The notes under the pieces are model-generated. The model saw only the letters and a list, made by a program, of their open reading frames with translations, was not told where the DNA came from and did not search any database. This document shows positions 30,888 through 41,242 of a stretch of DNA of 64,000 nt, in pieces (position 1 is the first letter of the stretch; the number at the start of each line of letters is the position of its first letter). A program made the translations under genes and the position numbers. This stretch comes from Deltaproteobacteria bacterium (GTDB lineage Bacteria > Desulfobacterota > Desulfuromonadia > Geobacterales > Geobacteraceae): assembly GCA_021848385.1 (NCBI GenBank), contig JAJZUQ010000008.1, positions 1 through 64,000 of the forward strand, given 5' to 3'.

Positions 30888-30980
30888 GGATAAGTTCCCT
30901 CCCGGGTCTACCGGCTGTTCTGCAGATGCTGGACACCCCGCTCAAGGAGAAGCGTCGAGACCGGCGACATGCCGGAGATG

Positions 30981-32021
30981 CTAACGATTGTTGTCTGCAT
31001 GGTCGTTCTTCGCAGTCATGAGCTGTCGTACTCCGGTTGAACAGACCTTGACCACGGCGGCGCAGGGGATGGCGAGAACAATGCCCCAGAATCCCATGAT
31101 CTCCCCCATGGCCATCACCGAGAAGATTACCGCCAGGGGGTTCAGCCTCAGGGTGCCGCGCATGACGAGCGGTTTGATGATGTACCCGTCCACCACCACG
31201 TTGATGAGAAAGTAGACGGCACAGACTTTGGGGATGATGAGGATGTCGCCGCTCTTCGCGTAGCCTATCAGTGCCGGAGGGATGACCGCCACCAGTGCGC
31301 CGACGAAAGGGACGATGGTGGCGAAGCCGGCAAACATGCCATTCAGCAGAGGAAATTCGATGTCAAGAAGGGCCAGTGCCACGGCGCAGAGAATGCCGAC
31401 CAGCAGACAGTCCACTATCATTGCGAGAACGAAGCGTTCAAGTGTCCGGTTTATGCGGTTCCCCAGCTGTTTCAGTTCATTGCGGATTTCGGCAGGGGTT
31501 ATGCTGATCAGGATTTCCTTGAATTCTTCCTTGTAGAAAAGCATGAAAAAAACCAGGATCGGCGCGAGCAGCAGGTCGAACAGGGCGAACAGGATTCCCT
31601 TGAGTTGATTATAGCCCATGCCGGAGATATCCGTTGCCAGATTATTGAGAGAACCCTGTGTCTTGGCCATGAGCCAGTCGAGGTCTGCAGAGCTGTAATA
31701 GGGGAGGAGCTCGTCTTTCCAGTCGTCGAGAGCCCGCTTGATTCCCTGTAGGTAATCCGGCAGAGATGAAGTGAGGGCGTTCAGCTGATGACCGACGTAG
31801 GGGATGATAAAGAATGACGAATAAAGCGCCCCGAGAGCGATGATGCCATAGATGAAGATGATGGAGAGAAAGCGGGAAAAACCACGCTTCTCCAGATACT
31901 TCAGAAGGGGATTGAAGAGGTATGCCAGGGCCAGAGAGGTGAGCAGGGCGGAGAAGGTGTGACGAAGGAAGATGCTTGCCAGGAGCCCCAAAGCGAAGAA
32001 GGCGGCCAGGAAATAGTACAT
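30981..32021 (-). CDS. AI-2E family transporter (paralog 1)
   Basis: FSALLTSLALAYLFNPLLKYLEKRGF...FAGFATIVPFVGALVAVIPPALIGY...MGFWGIVLAIPCAAVVKV. Confidence 0.9.
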   Translation of the reverse strand: MYYFLAAFFALGLLASIFLRHTFSALLTSLALAYLFNPLLKYLEKRGFSRFLSIIFIYGIIALGALYSSFFIIPYVGHQLNALTSSLPDYLQGIKRALDDWKDELLPYYSSADLDWLMAKTQGSLNNLATDISGMGYNQLKGILFALFDLLLAPILVFFMLFYKEEFKEILISITPAEIRNELKQLGNRINRTLERFVLAMIVDCLLVGILCAVALALLDIEFPLLNGMFAGFATIVPFVGALVAVIPPALIGYAKSGDILIIPKVCAVYFLINVVVDGYIIKPLVMRGTLRLNPLAVIFSVMAMGEIMGFWGIVLAIPCAAVVKVCSTGVRQLMTAKNDHADNNR

Positions 32022-32052
32022 GCGCCCCTTGACGCCGACGTTATCCAATGAT

Positions 32053-33099
32053 TTACCCCTCTTCGGCAAATTTTCCCTGCCGGATGTAATGTGCGACAAT
32101 CTTGCCGGCGGCGGCAATGGGGATGGCCAGCAGTATCCCCCAGAATCCCATCAACTCGCCGAACGCCATGACGACGATAACGGTGACAAGCGGGTTGAGG
32201 TTCATCGCTTCCTTGAATACCAGCGGTTTTATGACGTAACCTTCCAGGAAATAGATGACGGAAAAGGCGGCGACTACCTGGAATAAGGCCATTCCGCTCT
32301 GGAATTTTACATAGGCGAAGAATAGGGCCGGGATGGTTGCCAGGATGACGCCGATGAAGGGGAGGATCGAGGCGAGGCCTGCAAATATGCCGTTGAAGAG
32401 TGCGTAGTCCACATCAAGGACAAACAGGGCGATGGCGGACAGAATCGCCACGATTGCCGATACCGCGAACTGCCCCCGGATATAGCCGCCAATGCTTCCG
32501 TTGATATCTCTCCCCAGGGCAAGCAGCGTTTCTCGTCGTCGAGCCGGAAGCCAGGAGGTTATCCCGTCCGTGATGGCCTGCTTGTAAAAAAGCATGAAGA
32601 AAACGAGAATCGGTGCCAGCACCAGGTTGAAGAGATTGAATACCATTCTGGTCAAAGTTGCGTAGAGCCCGCTACCAATCCGGCCAAGAAGCTTGTCGAA
32701 ATTTTGTGTTGCGGAATCCACCAGCCAGCGCCACTCTTCGGCGGCTGCGAAGGGCAGGAACTGGGCCTTCCATCCATCGGCAAGAGCCTGGATTTTCAGC
32801 AGGTAGCCGGGAAAGTTCTGGATCAGCTGTTGCCAGCGAAGAGTCAGGAAGGGGACGAAAAAAATCAGGATTATTGCCGAAAAAATTGCGAGGATGACAT
32901 ACAGGATGACGATTCCGTACACTCGCTGGACCTTGGTCCTCTCCAGATAGACCAGGAGCGGGTCGAGCAGGTAGGCGAGAACGAAGGAGAGGAGAAAGCA
33001 GGAAACCGTATGCCGCAGGGCGTAACCGGCGGCAATGAGGATTGCTGCAAGCGCCAGCAGAAGCAGGTAGCGGATGGCATTCGGTTGAGCGGAATTCAT
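32053..33099 (-). CDS. AI-2E family transporter (paralog 2)
   Basis: FLLSFVLAYLLDPLLVYLERTKV...FAGLASILPFIGVILATIPALFF...MGFWGILLAIPIAAAGKI. Confidence 0.9.
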   Translation of the reverse strand: MNSAQPNAIRYLLLLALAAILIAAGYALRHTVSCFLLSFVLAYLLDPLLVYLERTKVQRVYGIVILYVILAIFSAIILIFFVPFLTLRWQQLIQNFPGYLLKIQALADGWKAQFLPFAAAEEWRWLVDSATQNFDKLLGRIGSGLYATLTRMVFNLFNLVLAPILVFFMLFYKQAITDGITSWLPARRRETLLALGRDINGSIGGYIRGQFAVSAIVAILSAIALFVLDVDYALFNGIFAGLASILPFIGVILATIPALFFAYVKFQSGMALFQVVAAFSVIYFLEGYVIKPLVFKEAMNLNPLVTVIVVMAFGELMGFWGILLAIPIAAAGKIVAHYIRQGKFAEEG

Positions 33100-33163
33100 G
33101 GTGTGCTTCTCCGGGGAAGGCTGGCGGTGGAGACGCTCGTGTCCCCACTGTTTCAGTGCAATT

Positions 33164-33592
33164 CTACAATGACTCGCGAAAGGAGAAAATGTCGTGTTCT
33201 TCCAGCCACTGCCTGATCCGTCCGGTTGTCAGTTCTTCCTTCAATGCCAGCAACCGTTCCATTTCCTCCGGATAAAAGGAGAGTATGTCGTCCATCCGGC
33301 CATAGGGGCGCTTCCCGACGAATGTCCTCTCCAACAGGTCCCTCAAATCGGGATTGTTGACTCCTTTGATGAATTCGTGAAGGAGTTTTCGTTCGTGATC
33401 GTAATCGTAACCGGGGAGGGGAAGGAATCGCTCTTCGTCTTCCTCAATTTCTGCCCAGAAAGCATCATCCTCGTAGTCCACCGGGACGAAGAATACTTCT
33501 CCCGTATCCCGGTCCAGAAAATAAATCAGCTCTTCGTCCGGATTTTCAAATGCATCCAGAAGGTCGTCCCATACTATTTCAACATCCCGCAT
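33164..33592 (-). CDS. UPF0158-family protein
   Basis: MRDVEIVWDDLLDAFENPDEELIYFLDRDTGEVFFV...; acidic. Confidence 0.75.
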   Translation of the reverse strand: MRDVEIVWDDLLDAFENPDEELIYFLDRDTGEVFFVPVDYEDDAFWAEIEEDEERFLPLPGYDYDHERKLLHEFIKGVNNPDLRDLLERTFVGKRPYGRMDDILSFYPEEMERLLALKEELTTGRIRQWLEEHDIFSFRESL

Positions 33593-33697
33593 TACACCCA
33601 TCAACGTTATATCCTCATTCAGGCAGTGGTCAAGGAGGGGGGCTTTCCCCCTACCTCCACCTTTACCTTTACCTGCATTTCCTATATAGTTGCCGCC

Positions 33698-34414
33698 ATG
33701 CGTACAGTGTTCATTGCCGATGCCCACCTGCAGGATCCGGCCGATGCCAATTACCGGCTGTTGCTGCGGTTTTTAGACAGCCTGGCGGGTAATACGGCCA
33801 CACTCTTCATCATGGGGGACCTGTTCGAGTTCTGGCTCGGCTACCGTTCCAACCCCTTCCTTCACTACGTCCCCATCCTCGACAAGCTCGCTGAACTTCA
33901 CGCGGGGGGAATGGAGATCGTCTATTTCGAAGGTAACCACGACTTCCATGTGGGAACGTTTTTCACTGAAACCCTCGAAGCTCGTGTGTTTCCCGGTCCG
34001 GCAAGCATGGAGATGGAGGGGAAGCGCTTCTATCTCTGCCATGGTGACCAGGTAAACCGCCGGGACCACAGCTATCCCGTGCTCCGGTTTATCTTCCACA
34101 ATCGACTGACCCGTGCCCTCGTCCCCCGTGTGCCTGCCGCCGTTGCCATCGCAATTGCAGACCGGTTGGGGAAGCGCAGCAAGGGGAGCCATTCGCAGCG
34201 TCAACAGCGCTGGGACTATCCGGCGATTCTGCGTGAGTTCGCCTCGGCCAGGTTTCGGGAGGGGTATGATGTTGTCATCTCCGGCCATTTCCATATCCCG
34301 CTTCTGGAAACGTCACCCGACGGCAGGGTGCTCCTCTGTCTCGGGGACTGGATGACCCATTTCACCTACGGTGAGCTGGAGGACGGCCGGTTGACGCTTA
34401 ACACCTACCGCTGA
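33698..34414 (+). CDS. UDP-2,3-diacylglucosamine hydrolase-like metallophosphoesterase (LpxH family)
   Basis: TVFIADAHLQDP, LFIMGDLFEFW, EGNHDFHVG, HGDQVNRRD, VISGHFHIP. Confidence 0.87.
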   Translation: MRTVFIADAHLQDPADANYRLLLRFLDSLAGNTATLFIMGDLFEFWLGYRSNPFLHYVPILDKLAELHAGGMEIVYFEGNHDFHVGTFFTETLEARVFPGPASMEMEGKRFYLCHGDQVNRRDHSYPVLRFIFHNRLTRALVPRVPAAVAIAIADRLGKRSKGSHSQRQQRWDYPAILREFASARFREGYDVVISGHFHIPLLETSPDGRVLLCLGDWMTHFTYGELEDGRLTLNTYR

Positions 34415-34683
34415 CCGCGCTGCGTTTCCTCTGCAAGGCCGAACAGTTGCAGGTAGTTTGCCACCCGTTCTTCAAGGGTGGGGGCGTTTGCCAGCAGGCA
34501 GATCTCATCTGGCCGGTAGCTCTGGCAGACAAATGGCCGCGTTGCATAAATTCCGCATAGTCCGTCCGCGCTCAGGTGCGGGCACCTCACTCCAACCGGC
34601 TTCCGCAGGGCGCTGATGTCCGGCGCCGTGCAGCATGTCCCGCATTTCATGCACTCCACACTATCTCCAGATAAAAGCGGCAC
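34405..34683 (-). CDS. YkgJ-family cysteine cluster protein
   Basis: CMKCGTCCTAPDISALRKPVGVRCPHLSADGLCGIYATRPFVCQSYRP. Confidence 0.88.
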   Translation of the reverse strand: MPLLSGDSVECMKCGTCCTAPDISALRKPVGVRCPHLSADGLCGIYATRPFVCQSYRPDEICLLANAPTLEERVANYLQLFGLAEETQRGQR

Positions 34684-34755
34684 CAGGCAACGGGAAAGAA
34701 GGCATTGCTTCTCTTCTTGTGACCCCCGCCTCGTGCCTATCGCCTATTGCCAGTT

Positions 34756-36177
34756 TTATTTGAAGAACGCTTCCAGTGCCTGTTCTCCCACATACGACGC
34801 CTTGATCCGCCATTTGTCGCTATTGACGACGAGCGCTACCAGAGCGATCTGCGGGTCATTGATGGGGGCGTAGGCTGCAAACCAGCTGTAATGGCCGGCA
34901 GGATTGGTGCCGTTGATGGAGCCTGTCTTTGCGGCGATGTCGATGGTTGCCAGCTTCGGCCGGCCCCGCCGGTCGTGGAATGCCTTCCGTGATGTGCCGC
35001 TGTTGACAGATGTGGAGAGCATCCTCGTCAGTTCGGAAGCGCTTTCATGCGAGACAAGGCGCCGCAGGGGGTGGGCTTTTGGGCTGTAGATCTCAACCCC
35101 TTTGCCGTTTCGTATCTCTTCAGCAAGATACGGTTTCATGAGCGTGCCGTCATTGGCAATGGCCGCCATAAGTGCCGCTGCATGGAGGGGAGATATCTTC
35201 ACTTCGTGGCTGAGACCCGCGCCCATTCTTCTCAGATCCATCTGGTCGCGGGGTTCCTGGGCGATGCTCGGGACTACCGGTGTTTCGGGGAAGAGCGGCT
35301 GGTTGAAGCCGAAGAGGACAGCGGCTGCCATGAGTGAGTCACGTCCAACAACGTCACTGGCAAGTCTCCCGAAAACCGGATTGACCGATTTCCCCATGGC
35401 CATGGCCAGATTCATCTGTTGCCCCTGTTTTCCCTTTCGGGCAGGGGGAGCGTCCCAGTATTTGGGGTTTTCCGAGGTGAGCCTTCCCCTGAATGACAGG
35501 ACTGTCGACGCATTGACCTTTTTCTGCTCAAGGGCGGCTGCTGCCGTGACAATCTTGAAGAGGGACGCCATCGGGTAGAGATTGTAGCAGGATTGGCTTG
35601 CCCAGGATGGATCGGCTGCCGAGTAACCGGCCATGGCAAGGATCCGGCCGGTTTTCGGTTCGATGGCGACAAAGGCCCCGTAGGGAATGTGGAAGTTCTC
35701 CAGAACGCTTGTTACACGTGTCTGCAATTCCTGGTCAAAAGTGTAGACCATCTTGCCGCCATCGGCGAGGGGTGCCACCAGGTGCTCCCCTTCATACCGG
35801 GAAGTGGAGAGGGCATCGGTCCCCAGGCGGAAGGACTGCGCGTCCGTCAATTCACCATAGGGGCTGATTTTGGTAGCCTTCGGTGGTGTCCTGTTGACAC
35901 TGGAGACGGCATTTCGAGCGCTGAAGAGGAGGCTTCCGATGGGGTAGGCCGCAAGAAGAATGGCAAGGGCTGGCAACAGATAGCGAAGCCATTTCCGGTC
36001 CGGTGTCGGCTCGGTCAGCTTCTTGAAGGAGTTGAGGGGGTCTGTCCGGTGACGGCTGAACAGCCGCAGCCAGACGGGGCGCTTTCGTCTTGATATATGT
36101 TTGAAATCCCGCATGATTTGTTTCTGGCAAGTGCCTGTTTTTAGGCTCACTATATGCGATTCATCCTGCTTTGTCAA
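34756..36177 (-). CDS. Penicillin-binding protein transpeptidase-domain protein
   Basis: SXXK (ASLFK), SVN, KTGS motifs; single TM anchor; no transglycosylase module. Confidence 0.85.
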   Translation of the reverse strand: MTKQDESHIVSLKTGTCQKQIMRDFKHISRRKRPVWLRLFSRHRTDPLNSFKKLTEPTPDRKWLRYLLPALAILLAAYPIGSLLFSARNAVSSVNRTPPKATKISPYGELTDAQSFRLGTDALSTSRYEGEHLVAPLADGGKMVYTFDQELQTRVTSVLENFHIPYGAFVAIEPKTGRILAMAGYSAADPSWASQSCYNLYPMASLFKIVTAAAALEQKKVNASTVLSFRGRLTSENPKYWDAPPARKGKQGQQMNLAMAMGKSVNPVFGRLASDVVGRDSLMAAAVLFGFNQPLFPETPVVPSIAQEPRDQMDLRRMGAGLSHEVKISPLHAAALMAAIANDGTLMKPYLAEEIRNGKGVEIYSPKAHPLRRLVSHESASELTRMLSTSVNSGTSRKAFHDRRGRPKLATIDIAAKTGSINGTNPAGHYSWFAAYAPINDPQIALVALVVNSDKWRIKASYVGEQALEAFFK

Positions 36178-36209
36178 CGCACTGGCTGCCGTCAGCAGGT
36201 TATAAACTA

Positions 36210-37559
36210 TTAATTTGTTGAGGGGGTATCGGGGGTAACTTGAGGGGCAACCAGGTCATGAAGCGTCATGCCTGCCAGTGCATCATCTCCCCCCTTTTCC
36301 ATCCGGTCGAGGATTTCTCTGAGCCGCTCTTCACCACGGGTCAAACGCGCGATGCGACATCCGCTCCCCTGCTCCTTGAGGGTTTTCAGAACATCCTGTA
36401 GGGGGATACTCTCCAGGTCGCGGGCTGGTTGCCATGCAGGGTGGGTGCCGACGGTTTCCGCAAGATAGCCGGCGGTGGCCAGAAAGTCGAGTAGTTCCCT
36501 CACCATTCGTAGCGGAACGTCCAGGCCCTCGGCAAGCTGTTCGGCTGTCCAGGCTGCCTGGCCAGCATGGAAGGCCGTGCCGATATCCTGAAGGATGGCC
36601 AGTGCCAGCAGTTCCTTGACGCTGTGGCTCATGTTGCCGGTCCGCTGCTCGCGGAGGAACGTCCGCAGGTTCTGATGGGCATAGACCACCTCCACACCGA
36701 ACAGCACAATCAACCAGCTGGTGTATATCCACACCATAAGCACGGGGAGAACGGCCATTGTTCCGTAGATGGCATTGTACTTGGAAACGCCGACCTGGAA
36801 ATGGAGATAGCCCCATTGGGCGACCTGCCAGGATGCACCCGCCAGGATCCCGCCGATGAGGGCAGACTTCAGGCGGACATTAGTATTGGGTATGAAAATG
36901 TAGAGAAAAACCAGGGCAACCGCGATGCTGAGGTAGGGGACGAGGCTGAAGACGAACAGGAAGAGATCACCGAAGTAGCTGGAGCTTATGAACCATTGCA
37001 TGAGAGACTGGCTCTGAAGGGTCGTAGTGACGCTGGTGGCGGCCAGGAGCAGCAGGGGCGCGCTTACCACGACGCTCAGATAATCGCTGAATTTTCGGTA
37101 ATAGGAGCGGGTTTCCCGAACCCCCCAGATGAAGTTGAACGCCTCTTCGATGCTGGTCAGCAGGGCTATCACCGTGACGATCAGGGAGACCAGGCCGATT
37201 GCTCCCATGGACGTCATGTTGGTGTTGTTGATGTAGTGCACGATCCTGCTGACCATCTCTTGCGAGCCGGCTGTCACCTGCTGGAGGATGAGCGGTTCCA
37301 GCTTGTTCTGGACCCCCAGCCCTTTGAGAACGGCAAAGGTGAGGGCGAAGAACGGGACAAGAGACAGAATAGTGGTGAAGGAGAGGGCTGCGGCTCGCAG
37401 TGGGCACTGGTCCAGCCAGAAATCCCGCGCAACGAGTGCTATGATCTGTAAATACCTCAGCCCGTGACGCCGCAAACCACGGTAGTGGTCTGGCTCCAGA
37501 TCCCATAGGGTGGTGGTGAAAAAGGTCAGCAAATCTCTATGACGGCTGTTGGTTTTCAT
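36210..37559 (-). CDS. YihY/BrkB-family membrane protein with C-terminal winged-helix-like extension
   Basis: CPLRAAALSFTTILSLVPFFALTFAVLKG...AIYGTMAVLPVLMVWIYTSWLIVLFGVEVVYAHQ. Confidence 0.9.
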   Translation of the reverse strand: MKTNSRHRDLLTFFTTTLWDLEPDHYRGLRRHGLRYLQIIALVARDFWLDQCPLRAAALSFTTILSLVPFFALTFAVLKGLGVQNKLEPLILQQVTAGSQEMVSRIVHYINNTNMTSMGAIGLVSLIVTVIALLTSIEEAFNFIWGVRETRSYYRKFSDYLSVVVSAPLLLLAATSVTTTLQSQSLMQWFISSSYFGDLFLFVFSLVPYLSIAVALVFLYIFIPNTNVRLKSALIGGILAGASWQVAQWGYLHFQVGVSKYNAIYGTMAVLPVLMVWIYTSWLIVLFGVEVVYAHQNLRTFLREQRTGNMSHSVKELLALAILQDIGTAFHAGQAAWTAEQLAEGLDVPLRMVRELLDFLATAGYLAETVGTHPAWQPARDLESIPLQDVLKTLKEQGSGCRIARLTRGEERLREILDRMEKGGDDALAGMTLHDLVAPQVTPDTPSTN

Positions 37560-37589
37560 TATACCTTCCGAAGGTCGTCAAACCCGTGA

Positions 37590-37620
37590 CAAAAAAAGCC
37601 CACGCGAGGTGGGCTTTCGG
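37590..37620 (-). terminator. Rho-independent terminator downstream of the YtxH-domain gene
   Basis: minus strand: aaagcccacctcgcgtgggcttttttt. Confidence 0.8.
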
Positions 37621-37636
37621 GTGAACGGAGAAGGTC

Positions 37637-37951
37637 TCACGATTCCTTGTACTTTTCCTTTTCCCGTGCCATTGCCTCTTTTCCCGCTTCGAGCGCGGTA
37701 GAGAGGATTGATTTTTTCTCTTTGATGATGTCCTTTCCTTCTTCAAAGGATGACTTGACCTTTTCCTGTGCTTCCTTGGTGTACTCCTTGATCTTGTCGA
37801 CCGCATCCTCTGCCAGGTCCGAAATCTGCTCCCGCAGTTCCCTCCCCGATTTGGGGGCGTAGAGGAGCGCCAGTCCGGCCCCTACCGCCGCGCCGGCCAG
37901 GAAAGAAAGCAAAACAGTACCAGTGCTTACGCCGTTTTCATTGTCTGCCAT
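37637..37951 (-). CDS. YtxH-domain protein
   Basis: LSFLAGAAVGAGLALLYAPKSGRELREQISDLAEDA. Confidence 0.9.
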   Translation of the reverse strand: MADNENGVSTGTVLLSFLAGAAVGAGLALLYAPKSGRELREQISDLAEDAVDKIKEYTKEAQEKVKSSFEEGKDIIKEKKSILSTALEAGKEAMAREKEKYKES

Positions 37952-37953
37952 GG

Positions 37954-38346
37954 TTAATTCCCCCTTTTCTTTACAATTCTTTCGAGAATGAATTTACCGG
38001 CTACACGTGCTCCGGTGAGCCACATGGATGAGCTTGCGAGGGCGCCCGAAACCGACCCGACCACGCCGTTGATGGTCCGCAGGTTGCGTCCCGCATCCCC
38101 CAGCGCCTCCATGAAGCACTTGACGTCGTCGGTTCGCGTCGATGCCTCGCCGGTGATGGTCTTCAGATCGGCAAGGGTCGATTGCAGGTCCCTCAACAGT
38201 GGTTTCAGTTCACTGTCCGTGCTGGTAATGAAGTCGCGCAGGGCGGAGGCGGTTTTCCTGATTTCGATGGCGGTCGGGATCAGGACGGCGGCCAGAACCA
38301 CCAGGGTTAATGCCACGATAACCGCGGCAATGCCTACAATGTCCAT
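37954..38346 (-). CDS. DUF948-like membrane protein
   Basis: N-terminal TM then LRDFITSTDSELKPLLRDLQSTLADLKTIT. Confidence 0.7.
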   Translation of the reverse strand: MDIVGIAAVIVALTLVVLAAVLIPTAIEIRKTASALRDFITSTDSELKPLLRDLQSTLADLKTITGEASTRTDDVKCFMEALGDAGRNLRTINGVVGSVSGALASSSMWLTGARVAGKFILERIVKKRGN

Positions 38347-38456
38347 AGAGGCTCCTCGCAGAGTAAAGTCACTCCAGTATATACGAAAATTAGAGGAATG
38401 CAACCGCCAAGGCACGAAGAATCCCGTTGTACCGGCAACGGGTGTGCCGGATGCAG

Positions 38457-38487
38457 AAAAAAGCCGGAGGATGGCTCCCCCGGCTTG
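38457..38487 (-). terminator. Rho-independent terminator downstream of sucD
   Basis: minus strand: agccgggggagccatcctccggctttttt. Confidence 0.8.
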
Positions 38488-38555
38488 GCTTAATCTGTTC
38501 TGGCAGGCGAATCTGAGGAATCCCCGATCCCTTTGTCCCTCACGGAATCAGACGG

Positions 38556-39431
38556 TTATTTTCTCCCCAGGGCGGTCAGCATCGCTTCTCCCATGCGGGT
38601 CGGGCTTTTCGTTACCGTGACGCCGCATTCTTCCAGGGTCTGGATCTTGTCCTCGGCTTTCCCCTTGCCGCCGGTGATGATGGCACCGGCGTGCCCCATC
38701 CTTTTTCCCGGGGGGGCGGTGACGCCGGCAATGAACGAGGCCACCGGTTTCTTCATGTTCTCCTTGATCCACCAGGCGGCCTCTTCCTCCGCCGTGCCGC
38801 CGATTTCCCCGATCATGAAGACCCCTTCGGTCTTCGGGTCCTCATTGAACAGCTTCAGGCAGTCGATAAAATTCATGCCGATGATCGGATCGCCGCCGAT
38901 ACCGACGCAGGTGGACTGTCCCAGCCCCGCTTCGGTCACCTGCTTGACCGCCTCGTAGGTGAGGGTGCCGCTGCGGGAGACGATGCCGATCTTTCCCTTT
39001 TTATGGATGTAGCCGGGCATGATTCCCACCTTGCATTCGCCGGGGGTGATGATGCCGGGGCAGTTGGGGCCGATGAGGCGGGTCTTGCTCTCCTGGATGA
39101 TCCGCTTGACCGGGACCATGTCCCGGACCGGGATTCCCTCGGTGATGCAGACCGCCAGGTCGATGCCGGCTGCTGCTGCTTCGAGAATGGCGTCGGCGGC
39201 CCCTGGCGGCGGTACGAAGATCATGGAGACGTTGGCGCCGGTGTAGCGGACCGCCTCCTCGACGGTGTTGAAGACGGGAATCCCCTCGATGTGGATCCCC
39301 CCCTTGCCGGGGGTAACGCCGGCGACGATGTGGCTGCCGTAGTCACGGCACTGCTGGGTATGGAACAGGCCGCTCCGGCCGGTGATCCCCTGCACGACTA
39401 CCTTGGAATCCTTGTTGATCAATATGGACAT
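38556..39431 (-). CDS. sucD: Succinate-CoA ligase (ADP-forming) alpha subunit
   Basis: [68 protein letters not shown]. Confidence 0.97.
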   Translation of the reverse strand: MSILINKDSKVVVQGITGRSGLFHTQQCRDYGSHIVAGVTPGKGGIHIEGIPVFNTVEEAVRYTGANVSMIFVPPPGAADAILEAAAAGIDLAVCITEGIPVRDMVPVKRIIQESKTRLIGPNCPGIITPGECKVGIMPGYIHKKGKIGIVSRSGTLTYEAVKQVTEAGLGQSTCVGIGGDPIIGMNFIDCLKLFNEDPKTEGVFMIGEIGGTAEEEAAWWIKENMKKPVASFIAGVTAPPGKRMGHAGAIITGGKGKAEDKIQTLEECGVTVTKSPTRMGEAMLTALGRK

Positions 39432-39509
39432 GCAAGCTCTCCTAAAGTTTAAGATTCAAGGTTATGCGCATTGCAACGTTGAACCTTGAACGCTGAACGT
39501 TGAACTGGT

Positions 39510-40667
39510 TCATCCGAGCATCTTCACGATGCGTGCCGCTCCGTCCCCCAGGTTGTCGGCGGTCTGGACGTTGAGTCCCGACTCCGCCAGGAGCAGCTTC
39601 CCTTCCTCAACCTGGGAGCCGTCCATCCGTACGACGATGGGGAGGGTGCAGTGGACCTCGGATGCCGCCTCGATGATCCCCTGGGCGATGACGTCGCAGC
39701 GCATGATGCCGCCGAAGATGTTGACGAACACCCCTTTCACATCCCCGTCCTCCAGAATGATCTTGAACGCCTCGGCCACCTTCTCCCGGGTGGCTCCCCC
39801 CCCGACGTCCAGGAAGTTGGCCGGTTCGCCGCCGCATTCCTTGAGCACGTCCAGGGTAGCCATGGCCAGACCGGCGCCGTTCACCATGCAGCCGATGTTT
39901 CCGGCGAGCTTGATGTAGGAGAGGTCATACTTGCCTGCGTTGATTTCCAGCGGATCGAGCTGGGAGTAGTCCATCATGTCCGGATATTCCCGGTGGCGGA
40001 AGATGGCGTTGTCGTCGAAGGTGATCTTTGCATCCATGGCCATGAGCCACCCCGCCTTGGTCACCACGAGGGGATTGATCTCCACCAGGGCACAGTCCTT
40101 TTCCAGGCAGACCCGGTAGAGGTTGAGCATGAGTTCCACGCAGTCTTCGCAGAGGGTCCCGGTGAGCCCGAGTGCCAGGGCGATCTTGCGGGCCTGGAAG
40201 GGGCGCAGGCCGGTGAACGGGTCGATGAAGAGCTTGTGGATCTTCTCCGGCGTTTTCTGGGCCACTTCCTCGATCTCCACTCCTCCCTCTGCCGAGGCGA
40301 TGAGACAGTAGCGGGAGGAGCCGCGGTCGAGGGTGATGGAGAGGTAGAATTCACGGGCGATCTCCACCGCCTCCTCAACCAGGATGCGGCGTACCTTGAG
40401 CCCCTCCGGGCCGGTCTGGGGGGTAACGAGGCGCCGGCCGAACAGATCCTTGCCGTAATCCTGGGCCTGCTCCGGATGGTGGACCAGCTTTACCCCGCCG
40501 GCCTTGCCGCGCCCGCCGGCGTAGATCTGCGCCTTAACCACGCAGCGACCGCCGAACTCCTTGGATGCCCGCTCCACCTGGTCCGAAGTCAGTGCTACCC
40601 GCCCACGGGGGATCGGAATGCCGAAGGCATTCAGAATCTCCTTTGCCTGGTACTCATGGATGTTCAT
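39510..40667 (-). CDS. sucC: Succinate-CoA ligase (ADP-forming) beta subunit
   Basis: [62 protein letters not shown]. Confidence 0.97.
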   Translation of the reverse strand: MNIHEYQAKEILNAFGIPIPRGRVALTSDQVERASKEFGGRCVVKAQIYAGGRGKAGGVKLVHHPEQAQDYGKDLFGRRLVTPQTGPEGLKVRRILVEEAVEIAREFYLSITLDRGSSRYCLIASAEGGVEIEEVAQKTPEKIHKLFIDPFTGLRPFQARKIALALGLTGTLCEDCVELMLNLYRVCLEKDCALVEINPLVVTKAGWLMAMDAKITFDDNAIFRHREYPDMMDYSQLDPLEINAGKYDLSYIKLAGNIGCMVNGAGLAMATLDVLKECGGEPANFLDVGGGATREKVAEAFKIILEDGDVKGVFVNIFGGIMRCDVIAQGIIEAASEVHCTLPIVVRMDGSQVEEGKLLLAESGLNVQTADNLGDGAARIVKMLG

Positions 40668-40706
40668 GGCCGCTCCGTTTCTTTTAGTTACAATAAATTT
40701 TTTTTA

Positions 40707-40734
40707 CTTATAACATAATTTGATTGAAATACAA
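40707..40734 (-). promoter_or_regulatory. Predicted sigma70-type promoter of sucCD
   Basis: minus strand TTGTAT-N16-TATAAG. Confidence 0.4.
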
Positions 40735-40863
40735 TGGTTTATTGTGAATTTGATACGGCATGAACTCCCTTTGCGACGATCTCCCCAGAAAGTCGGGGGT
40801 GACCAGGAGCTTGACAGCATGAAGAGTGGATTATTTCTTCTGACAGCCATTATGTCTAAATTC

Positions 40864-41043
40864 GGCAGTTGAACACTGCCTGCACTCGTACTAAAGGGCT
40901 ATTTCTGTAATTCTAGGCTCATTGCGCTGCAGCCGATCAACTCACCCTGCGGGTTCGGACAGGATCGGCTGCGGACGCTTCATTTCGCCAAGAATTACGA
41001 CGAAATACCCCTCATGTACTCCTTCCGGCAGTATTCAACTGCC
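40864..41043. repeat. Long imperfect-palindrome element family B, copy 1
   Basis: ggcagttgaacactgcc...ggcagtattcaactgcc terminal inverted repeats; near-identical inverted copy at 51366-51540. Confidence 0.85.
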
Positions 41044-41242
41044 ATATCAGGTTTATTCATTGTTCTGGGTAATAGATTAAGGGAAGTTTATCGGACTGCA
41101 ACCGGCTGTCAACGGAGGGTCGTACAAAGAGGGGGCATAGGTGGGCGGAGTTGAAAAGGGTTTGGAAGCTCAACAAGCTTGTCTGTAGACAGATGGTGCC
41201 GGGTTTGCGCCTATGGACGCGCAAACCCGGCGGGTGTCTGAC

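Noticed and set aside
34756-36177. PBP as inactive pseudoenzyme
   Set aside because: SXXK, SXN and KTGS motifs are all intact; appears to be a normal transpeptidase-only PBP.
39651-40718. 355-aa plus-strand ORF opposite sucC
   Set aside because: Shadow ORF; sucC on the other strand has full family motifs.
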